Shown here piece by piece: positions 55,388-64,000 of a DNA stretch of 64,000 nucleotides (the stretch's first letter is position 1; the number at the start of each line of letters is the position of its first letter). The stretch comes from Pardosa pseudoannulata. Its lineage: Eukaryota; Arthropoda; Arachnida; Araneae; Lycosidae. The stretch is taken from contig CM063509.1 of the NCBI GenBank assembly GCA_032207245.1, forward strand, positions 63,457,844-63,521,843, in the 5' to 3' direction. Both the position numbers and the translations under genes were made by a program. The notes beneath the pieces are model-generated. The model ran no database searches. It was not told the origin of the DNA and saw only the letters and a program-made list of their open reading frames with translations.

Positions 55388-55449
55388 ATATGCCCATGAA
55401 TCGGACATCTTATTCAAATAACATTCATCAGAAAATGAATGTGATTCAT
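55373..55449 (-). CDS. candidate downstream exon of PIGX
   Basis: Minus-strand exon with a strong acceptor (TTTTTTTTTTCAG) and a consensus donor (AAG then GTAATT). Only one frame is open; it starts with two bases of a split codon and ends in phase 0. The 60372-60582 exon ends with one base, so the phases fit. The peptide contains DECYLNKM and DSWAYLGHPK. Human PIGX has an ICQWNKM stretch at a similar position before its membrane anchor. The link rests on phase, orientation and weak similarity; it could belong to another gene. Confidence 0.35.
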
Positions 55450-55719
55450 CTGAAAAAAAAAACCCATAATTTATTGACATTAAATTTAGAGACTAGTGCA
55501 TTCTTAAATCATGAAATATTATTCAGTATACAGCCTCATTTAATTTTCAAATCACTTTAAATATTTATGATAATATGAAAAGCAAATTTTTTGTTTCTCC
55601 TCAACAGTTGAGGTGTCAGGAATTTATTTCTAAAATATAACAACCTACAGCAATTTTCTCTAAATTCATATATATTCCAAGCACAAAAGATACAGCCAAA
55701 GCAAAAAATTTTCTGTTTT

Positions 55720-56065
55720 AATAATGCAAGGCAACTTGCCTGTTAAGCATTCGCACATAAAATGCTATGGATTTTTTTGACAGTTTTATTATAGAAGTAC
55801 CATAAAGGCAACCAACATTACTCCCTATGACAACACAAAGTGGATCCCCATAATTTAGAAGCAGGAACCAAGCAGAAGACCCCCTGCTTGGACTGCCCCC
55901 TCCAGAGGTACCATTTAGGAACTTGGAGGACATTATGATCACGAACTTATTTTACATGCCCCAGATACCATTAATTAACATGGCAAATCTTTGGCCAGCT
56001 TGATTTCTGAACTAACAACTCTCTATTCACTAGATAGATGCCTTTGCCACTGAGCTACTGTAACT
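55720..56065 (-). mobile_element. family 2 SINE, inverted
   Basis: Reading the minus strand: TAGCTCAGTGGCAAAGGCAT near the head, then TTCGTGATCATAATGTCCTC, GGAGGGGGCAGTCCAAGCAG and CTTCTAAATTATGGGGATCC, in the family order. Moderately diverged. Confidence 0.65.
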
Positions 56066-56978
56066 CTACAACATCAAATGTAATGTACTTTATACTTCCA
56101 TGAAACCAACAGATTTTTCTAACATTAAAATGGGGTGGAAGTAATCTTATACAAAGACCTGCAGAACAGATGAAATATACAATATATTCATTATCCATTT
56201 TTCCCACAACTACGATTTTTTTTTATTTGATAAATTCTTTTTCTTTATTTTGTAAGTTTTAAAAATATTTCCAACTTAAAACTTCACAAGTCTTTCTTTT
56301 TATATCGCACCCCATTCCTACAGAAACATAATACTATATATACATATATATACTCAATATTCCACACATTCTGAAACAAAATATCACAGCTTTCTACTCC
56401 ACTTCATCGTATTCCATACTGTCATTGAAATTAGAATGGAGAGTTGTCTTATATTTCAAGGTCAAAGGAAAGAATGACAAGTAGGTAGTCATCCAATTCA
56501 GTTAAGTATAGTATGGGAGATGGTAATAAAGATTGCAGAAAGTATTTTTATCATCTGTCTTAAACTAACGAAATAATTTATCAGCAGAGTGGAACAAAAA
56601 ATGTTTTTTTAGAAACACAATATTATGTCTACATAAAATATACAGGTTTCTCACTCTTTTTCCAGAACAAAAATTAAGGACCAAAGTAACTTTTTATAAG
56701 GACCTACTTGAAATACATGGCATAACGACATAAACCCTATTTCCTGAGGAACATACTTTAATAATTATGAACCAGACAAGTCATGTTCAAGAAATGTCCT
56801 ACAATATTTCAGGACTAAGTTTTTAAAAATACCTAAAACTTAATATAACATAAAACTATTTGACAAAAACATTTTGAAAAATGTACATCTAAAGTTTTTT
56901 GAGTGATCAAATTAAAAATAAATTGTGAATAAAATATAATATTATAAACAGTACTTTCTGAGGGTTTAAAAATGACTT

Positions 56979-56980
<2 letters not shown>

Positions 56981-57046
<66 letters not shown>
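56981..57046. repeat. AT then GT compound microsatellite
   Basis: About 22 AT units followed directly by about 11 GT units. Confidence 0.95.
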
Positions 57047-57784
57047 TTATGTGTGTATGTATATACTACCTGATTATACCTGACATAGCCTGGGAAAGAA
57101 GAAAGTTTTAGACTTTTCTATTACATTCAATGCAAAGAAAATTAAACTTCCATAAGTAACTGAAATATCTACAACCTGCCCCCACACTCCATGCTTTGTT
57201 TCATTAAAATCTACATGATCGTTAGGCTATTAGGAAAGGGTAGCTGACTTTATAAACCTTTTCAGCATACGAAAGATTATTTCTCAAAAAAGTTTTCTAG
57301 CTTATGATCATAAAAGTACTAATAAGTGAAAAGTATTTTCATGATATTTTAAGGATATTAAGGCAAGAAATTTGGAATTACTACAGAGATACGATAAAAC
57401 ATATGTATTTGAGGATTTTTTTTATTATTAATACTGCACTTTTGGCTAGAAAATATAAAAAAAATGTTATGAACATTTACAAATATTTTTTTTACCAGTA
57501 CTTATCACCTGTACTGGCATTCTTAATTAGAACTCGTTTAGGACAAGTTTAATTCCGAACTTAGAAAAACAGAAAATTTGGAGAGTGCAGCAAAAATTGA
57601 TAGGAAATCATGTGACGATGGATAAATTGTTCAAGTTCCAATTTAAAAATTAAAGAGTTTTTTAAGGACCTTTGATGAAAATTAAGTAGTTTTAAGGGCT
57701 CTAAAAAATGAAAGCTAAAATTAAGGAGTTCTTAAGGACCATGGGAAGCCTGATATAAGAAATTTTATTGTTAGTAAATCCAAG

Positions 57785-57937
57785 GGAAAGAGGAGAAGAG
57801 GTGGACCACCTATGAGATAACTTGATAATGTGGAACAGTGGTTGAGAAATATTGGAGTCAGAAGGACTATAGCTACAGACAGATCAGAATGGCAGAAACT
57901 GACTGAGATGGCCTTGCCAGGAACCGGCTGTAGTGCT
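57785..57937 (+). pseudogene. decayed LINE reverse-transcriptase tail, relic 1
   Basis: Translated with one internal stop, this reads like the extreme C-terminus of a non-LTR retrotransposon ORF2: GKRRRGGPPMR, stop, LDNVEQWLRNIGV, then DRSEWQKLTEMA and a terminal stop. The family pattern is GRP..RW.D.V..DL...G....A.DR..W. A TGA stands where the conserved Trp (TGG) belongs. No other part of the LINE was found upstream. Clade not assigned. Confidence 0.6.
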
Positions 57938-58348
57938 TGAGAAGAAGAAAAATTGTCAGAAAATCCAAATCATTAAAAAAATTGGGGCTATGTTTGCATC
58001 AATAAGCTAAAAGTAATTTTTCTTTCCAGATTGTTGATTAGTATATTTACATATATATCAAATGTGTAGTGACTAGGTGTAAAAGAATAGTCCTAATATA
58101 GCTCATGTATGTTGTAAGAAGCAACTAAAATGGGTACCCATGCCCCTGGATTTTCTGTCAGGGAACTAGCTCTCCAGGGAGTTAGAAGATGGCTAAATGC
58201 TCATCCATGTAAAAATAACTATAATTCAGAAATCCCAAAGAGTAGAAACCAGACAGAATTGAACCAGACAACTTGGCATGAAAATGGATTTGAGAATTAG
58301 AACATGGAGTATTCATTTTCTTCCCAGGAGTGGAGTATTGAGAAATTT

Positions 58349-58498
58349 AGGAGACCTCCACTCAGATGACTTAATGATGTTAAAGAAGATTTTAAAATAT
58401 TAAAGGTTTCTAACTGGAAAGACATGGCATCTGATAGACTCCGATGGAAAAAAATAGTTGGTACAGTTCTGGCTAGTCTAGGCATAGTGCCAAGAATA
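58349..58498 (+). pseudogene. decayed LINE reverse-transcriptase tail, relic 2
   Basis: A second, different copy of the same tail: RRPPLR, stop, LNDVKEDFKILKVSNWKD, then DRLRWKKIVGTVLASLG. It again has TGA for the conserved Trp after PP.R. Dead copy on the plus strand, about 560 bp after relic 1. Confidence 0.65.
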
Positions 58499-58862
58499 TA
58501 TACATTTCCAATTAAATATTTTAACAACTATAGTTATTATTTTTGCTCCCATAAATTAATTGGTTGTGGGAGAAAGGGTGTCATTAATTGTTAATAAATG
58601 GTTATAGAAATTTCCAGCAGCAACCCCAAAACTGGAAAATTCAGAATCAGCTTGGTCCCAAGGTTGCCAAATAATGGACCCTACACTGTGGGTCCTTTTA
58701 GGAGATGATTTTGGCTATTGGTGACCAAATAAACAAAAAAATAAAAGAAGTAACAAATAATAAGATATACAATAAGAAAACATATAATGGCAGAAGAATA
58801 AAATTTACAAAAATTTTAAATTAAGAAAAAACACAAAAATAGAAAAATAAATTCATAACAAA

Positions 58863-59475
58863 TCCTACGTGGGTCAATAATCTCATCAAAATTTCAAAAA
58901 TACACCAAGAGAACAAATATTGCATCTGAACTAGATCAGTCAATCTCACAAACAAAATACTCAAACTGTAAGCTATAATTAACTAAAAACAGAACTTTTA
59001 TATTTTTTTAACTATATGGCTTAAATTTTGGAAATCTATTAGCTGAGATAGAATTGAGTTGAAACTATTGGTGATGGCATCTAATAAGTGAAATATTATG
59101 AATCATACCATAATAACAAAGTCTATATTGTGAATGCATACCAATGAAATCAACTTGAGTTTCTGAATTTAATTCACTATTTTTAATTAGTTATATAAGG
59201 AAACCTTTTCTTAGACTGTTTTGACTTGGACCTATGTGGATCAATAATCTCATCAAAATTTCCAAAATACACCACGAGAACAAATATTGCATCTGTACTA
59301 GATCAATTAATCTCACAAACAAAATACTCAAACTGTAAGCAATAATTAACCAAAAACAGAACTTTATATTTTTTTAATTATATGGCTTAAATTTTGGAAA
59401 TTTATTAGCTGAGATAGAATTAACAGAATTGAAACTATCGGTGATGGCATCTGATAAGGGAAATATTATTAATCA
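58863..59475 (+). repeat. direct repeat, two copies of about 250 bp
   Basis: Copies at about 58863-59109 and 59229-59475 share TCAATAATCTCATCAAAATT, GAACAAATATTGCATCTG, CTCACAAACAAAATACTCAA and GGTGATGGCATCT. The second has small indels. About 110 bp of other sequence separates them. Confidence 0.85.
59110..59219 (+). repeat. dispersed repeat, inverted copy at 62376-62500
   Basis: The segment between the two direct repeats is the reverse complement of 62376-62500, sharing TTGATTTCATTGG, GCATTCACAATA and TAACTAATTAAAAATAGTGA. Likely fragment of an unidentified transposon. Confidence 0.7.
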
Positions 59476-60371
59476 TATAATCTAAAATTTTATTTTACAG
59501 TGATATCATCAAAAAATATTTCACCTGTTTTGTCAACTTGGTGATACTTCTACTTCTTGGTAGTATGTTTAAACATTACAGATTTTAAAAAAAAATTTCA
59601 TTTCAATTTATAAACAGGTTTTATATTTAGGTAAATTTTTGGAGAAAAATTGGCTTATGCATCGATAGGCTTATATTCAGAAATATACTGTATTTGCATG
59701 ATGTTAGAATCAAATAAAGACTTTATACTGTTCAGGTGTGTGATAATAAACAATTTAGCAAGATATAAAAGAAGAATACAGAAATTTTATTTTTAGCGTG
59801 GCTTCACTCTGTGATCCCAATCTAGTACATTTAGTAATATAAATAATAAATTTCAACTATTACTAATTAATTCATTATTATACAATTTGGAAATATTTTG
59901 TGTTGAAATACTGTGAAAAGATATAAGCCAAGCCAGTACAATGAAATAAAAATTTCAATAAACATTAGTTTGTGAAAAATACTTGAAATTTCTTCACTTA
60001 CAGATATATTATTTTAAATGTATAGTGCATTTGAATGCATTTCAGATGAGCTGTAATCTTAAATAATATTTCAAACATTTTATAGATTAAAAAGATCATA
60101 TTTTTTTCTTTTCATGGTAAAAAAAAAGTATGAGAAGAAACAAAAGCTGGAAAATCCTAGAATATTTCAATTTTGATAAAAAAAAATTTAGGAGGTTCTA
60201 TGTTCCATTGCACCTCCTCTGGTTATGCTACTAGTTATCATTACCAACAAGAATAAATATTGATAGCTTAATATTAAAATCAATATCAATATAGTTTTCC
60301 AAAAACATTATAGAGACTAATTTAACTTATATTTACATAACATTATTATTATTATTAACACAGATACTCAC

Positions 60372-60582
60372 TAATAAATTTAGAGAGAAAAATCACAGGT
60401 ATGTTTGAGTAAACTGTCAGGGATTGACCATGTACTTTACATTGATGAGGCAGTTGGTATCTTAAATGAAAAGGAACACAGATATGATGAAAATTATTTT
60501 CTGACAGTGAACATAGCTGAACTTTAAATTGACTAGCAAGATATGCTGGGATTTCACAATCTACAGTCTCTTTGATCAAAAC
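60372..60582 (-). CDS. PIGX: PIGX (GPI mannosyltransferase I subunit), internal exon
   Basis: Minus-strand exon bounded by an acceptor TTTGTTAAATTTTATAG and a consensus donor GTGAGT; 70 codons plus one base. The peptide (DCEIPAYLASQFKVQLCS, then CVPFHLRYQLPHQ and SLTVYSNIPVIFL) fits the luminal PIG-X/PBN1 domain, whose hallmark is a VxxPxHxRYxxP block followed by a hydrophobic strand; human PIGX has FLPVHCRYHRPH. PIGX is an ER membrane protein that stabilises PIGM, the first mannosyltransferase of GPI-anchor synthesis. Earlier exons (signal peptide) should lie above 60.6 kb or outside the window, and the membrane-anchor exon below. Neither was found with confidence. Confidence 0.6.
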
Positions 60583-61049
60583 CTATAAAATTTAACAAAA
60601 TATATTAGTCTTAAAATAAAAATAACATTAAAGATTAAAGTATGTATACTATATATAGAAAAGTAACTGCTAACAATGTACAACTTATATCAAAGTGTAT
60701 TTGATTATAAAGGACAACTTTTATTTGAAAAAAAAACTAAAAACAACAGTTAATACTACAAAAGGCTGTATAGTTTATGCCTTTATGAAAAACAATATGC
60801 TTCCCATTTCTATTTTTCAGGAAACCACCAATAACTTTCTAAGGACAGAGACTATTCCCTTTAAAAAGAGATGATATGCCAACCTATCCTACTGATTTTA
60901 TTTGGTTTAGAATAATAGTCTACCAGTAGTGTAGCAAGAGGGGGGCAGGGAGGCCTGTCAGACCCTGAAAGCAATTTGCAGAGGGATGCCAAATAGTTTA
61001 TGACTATATGTTATACATGGGGAGGGGGAATCAGTTTTAAATGTAACAA

Positions 61050-61190
61050 CACTGCAGTTTACTGTTTTGCTACATAAAGGCTAATGAGACCTACTGTATA
61101 TAAGACCTACTGCTTAAAGCCGATTCTGAGTGGCCACAAATATCCCTGCCAGTAGTGAGATTCAAACCCGTAAGTCCAGTACTGAAAAGC
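61050..61190 (-). mobile_element. decayed family 1 SINE, inverted
   Basis: Contains GGCTAATGAGACCTACTG, CTGCTTAAAGCCGATTCTGA and GTAGTGAGATTCAAACCCGT in the inverted family order. Truncated near the tRNA-like head. Confidence 0.6.
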
Positions 61191-61258
61191 AAAAAACTTC
61201 TCTCTTGGCGAAACAACAAGCCAGGTGAACTAAAAGACTATATGGGCCACATTATATG

Positions 61259-61441
61259 GTTTGGTTTGGTTTGGTTTGGAGCGCTACGGTCTACTTTTTG
61301 CAACACAAGGGCTAATGAGACCGGGACCTACTGCTTAAAGCTGATTCTGAATGGCTACAAACATCCATGCCATAGTGGCACTCGAACCCACGAACTCCGG
61401 TTCCAAAGGCCAACACCCTAACCATTCGGCCATCGTTCGGC
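61259..61441 (-). mobile_element. tRNA-derived SINE (family 1), full length, inverted
   Basis: Minus-strand copy with the tail (GGTTTGGTTTGG on the plus strand), GCGCTACGGTCTACTTTTTG, CTGCTTAAAGCTGATTCTGA and tRNA-like head. The 12-bp duplication CCACATTATATG flanks it (61247-61258, 61442-61453). Confidence 0.88.
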
Positions 61442-61566
61442 CCACATTATATGTATGCATATGTTATAGTTAATGTGATAAATCTGGTTATTTTTAACAA
61501 GAATTGGTTACTAATAGTAACTGCTCCTTTTTGTTATTATCGATAATAAATACTCATTTCAGTTAA

Positions 61567-61615
61567 CCCATTTATGCCTAGTGTTCCATTTTGGACTAGT
61601 AGTCACATAAATGGG
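61567..61615. mobile_element. 49-bp palindromic mini-element next to TTAA
   Basis: Ends CCCATTTATG and CATAAATGGG around a TTCCATTTTGGACTAGT core; TTAA on the left (61563-61566) and a mutated CTAA on the right. Resembles the shortest TTAA-type MITEs. Confidence 0.45.
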
Positions 61616-61619
61616 CTAA

Positions 61620-62990
61620 AGTGATAAATATTGTGAACTTATCACTTTAATCAGTTATTATTAATAACCAACAGATCTTGGTTAAATGTGATAAAAATTT
61701 TCTTTCAGACAACTACTTGGAGAAAATAAATTAGTTGACTTGATGATAGGATTTCATGACTTTACATAAACAATTCTGAGCTTATCATACATCCTGTCAT
61801 ATTCTTCAATAATTTTATTAGCAAATGCCCTGCCATTGTACAGATGTAACATGAATAGTATTCTAATTATGACAATATTCTCCACTATAAAGATGTAATA
61901 TACAATAGAATAATTCTTCATTAAATGCAGTTAATTTTCAACACTATCAATTCTTACAAATCTTTCCTTCATAGTTGTCAAAAGTCTTTTGGCGATTTAC
62001 TGGCAATTGTCTGTGTGACAATTTGATAGCTTTCATTAAGGAAATATCATCAGTTATTTACAAGAGGAAAGAATTTTTTTTGCAAAAAGTAAGTAGATTG
62101 TGAAGAAACTTTTAACAAACAGAAGATTATACACTAATATCAAGATATAATATTTAAATTATTAACTGTGTTAAAAAAATTATTGTGCCAATTTAAAATG
62201 AAAAAGACCTGTTAAATTATTAACATTTATGGAAGAAATTTTTCAAATAATTCATGAAATTAATCTTAAATCAGTCATGCAGTTTGATACAGAAATTTAA
62301 GATAAGATATAAGAATATTACAATCAGAATGGTAATAATGTAATAGAATCTGTGTAAACATTGTCAAAAGAAACAAAATAGTCCAAGAAAAGGATTCATT
62401 ATATAACTAATTAAAAATAGTGAATTAAATTCAGGAAGTCAAGTTGATTTCATTGGCATGCATTCACAATAGAGATTTTATGTTATTATGATTTATCAAG
62501 ATTGATTAATAAATTCATTTTATTAAGAGTGTTAAAAACAAAATGAGCTAAAGAAGCTGCATATCATCAGTGGGTATAAGCAACACTTTGTTCTTACAAT
62601 ATTTTGAGCACCATGCATCTTGCAAAGAGATACCATTAAAGAATTTGCTAATGAAATTACCAAAGAATTATGGGATGAAATCATATTGTTCATGGAAAAT
62701 CAATCATAGTCAATCATGAGGTTCAATTGAGAGAGAAAACCAAAACATTTAAAAAATAGTACCACTTAGCTTGAAAGAAATAACATAGCACAGTAGTCAG
62801 AAGAAATAAATTCATTCACTTTATGAAATCACTTTAGAATATGGACTTTGATCAAGTCTATATGATGACATATTTGGGTGTAAAGTGAAAATAGGTATGA
62901 AAACTGCTTGCCAATCAATACTTTGTCAGTAGAAGTAAAGAAGATCTTGTTTTATTAAGAAATCAATCTAATAATGAGGATGAACATCAT
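61620..62990. other. non-coding DNA, probable transposon remnant, no gene
   Basis: Apart from the inverted repeat at 62376-62500 I recognise nothing. No long frame. Confidence 0.35.
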
Positions 62991-63628
62991 CAAGGCCGTA
63001 GCCAGAAATTATTTTTGGAGGGGGACCTAGGAGAAAGACTTTTTTTTGAATGACTCTTCAGTAAAATAACAGGTTTTCTTATCTACGTATATCCTTAATG
63101 AGTACATAACATAATGTGGTTTTAAAATAGCAAACTGATTAATAAATGATATAATGAACAAATTTAAAGCTTAGAATGAGTAATGAAGTATCTGCTCAAT
63201 GAATTTAATAGTAAAAATTACATCAAAAACTGTTTTTACATTTATTTGTTTTAATTTCTCATTTAACTATATACCAAAATCTAATCTAACTTAATAAATT
63301 GAAGATATTTTAGAAGATAGAATCTGTCTCAAAATACTCCCCATGAAGCACCCTAAACAGGAAGATGATATACAATAGATTATGGAAAATGATCTCGAGA
63401 CGAATGACCCTAGTCAATAAGGTTGTGGGGTAGATAAAAGCCTGTGGCCTCGCAAGACATTTATGGCCAAAGCGGTCTCTTTCTGGGACGACTGTTGTCT
63501 ATGGACAGCTAAGCAGATGACACACCTACACACGTGGTCACTTTCCTTTCCACTAAACAGTCTTTTTGAATTTTGGAAGTTCGGGGAGGGACCGGTCGAC
63601 TAAATCCCCTCCCCTGCCTACGGTCTTG
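62991..63628. mobile_element. hAT-like non-autonomous element, copy 2
   Basis: Left end CAAGGCCGTAGCCAGAAAT, right end (complement) CAAGACCGTAGGCAGGGG. Relative to 1321-1656 the two unlike ends are exchanged, so this copy is inverted. It is about 300 bp longer and has a distinct GC-richer interior (63420-63600). Flanks AACATCAT and ATCATCAT match at 6 of 8 positions. Confidence 0.65.
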
Positions 63629-64000
63629 ATCATCATTGCATCTAGTAACTAGGATGTTCTTGCATTTTTACACAAACAATCAAAATCTATATCTACAGAT
63701 GTTATCTGGAATATTTTCTATTTGGACTCAAGCATGTTCTGGTGGTTCATTTTTGCTGTCACATATAAGGAAAAATATTTTACACATAAATAAGCTAGAT
63801 ATAAATAAATCAAAATTCTAAATAGTATCAAAATAGTTATAGCCGTGCTGGTAATAAATGTCATAAACAGAATGTTTGAATGTAGTCAGTATGTTGTCTG
63901 CCAATACAAAATGTTGTACCAAAAGAAGTCAAGATAACAATTTGTATGTTATGAATTTAATAATAACTATAGTGTATGTATTGTATTTGTTTACATTTTT

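Overview
The window is intron-rich, very AT-rich animal nuclear DNA. Genes are split into short exons with GT-AG introns, polyadenylation signals are AATAAA, tRNA-derived SINEs are abundant, and there is no operon-like packing. The three best-conserved proteins (ribosomal protein S13, a SEC14-like CRAL-TRIO/GOLD protein, an ankyrin/SOCS-box protein) are animal-type. Long introns crowded with SINEs and MITEs suggest an arthropod, perhaps a chelicerate such as a spider; the sequence alone does not prove this.

Layout. (1) 1-7.5 kb is repeat territory: hAT-like MITEs, a SINE with clear target-site duplications, and a 2.4-kb inverted-repeat element carrying eight tandem ~229-bp units. (2) 7.5-21.2 kb, + strand: nine exons of a SEC14-like lipid-binding protein (CRAL-TRIO then GOLD), joined by hand with all splice phases consistent; the N-terminal exon(s) were not found. 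Its introns hold PIF/Harbinger-like, TTAA-flanked and other MITEs and two SINE families. (3) 21.2-42.2 kb: A-rich on the + strand, no convincing multi-exon gene, four copies of a ~760-bp hAT-like element that leaves 6-bp target duplications, a 2.14-kb tandem segmental duplication containing two of those copies, a 1.37-kb hAT-like element with an 8-bp duplication, and one orphan terminal-exon-like ORF. (4) 42.2-43.9 kb, - strand: an uninterrupted 547-aa ankyrin-repeat/SOCS-box protein. (5) 44.7-48.4 kb, + strand: the complete five-exon RPS13 gene, divergent from the ASB-type gene across about 0.85 kb. (6) 48.4-64 kb: a T-rich stretch, then an A-rich stretch with one well-supported - strand exon of PIGX and one phase-compatible candidate exon, two decayed LINE tails, more SINEs, and a second copy of the hAT-like MITE seen at 1.3 kb.

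The genes are functionally unrelated housekeeping or adaptor genes: translation, lipid transfer, ubiquitin-ligase substrate recognition, GPI-anchor synthesis. No CRISPR array, prokaryote-style gene cluster, or convincing new multi-gene system was found. The most original signals are structural: the 6-bp-duplication element family, the palindrome array inside an inverted-repeat element, the tandem segmental duplication, a duplicated splice donor in the putative PIGX gene, and nested SINE insertions.
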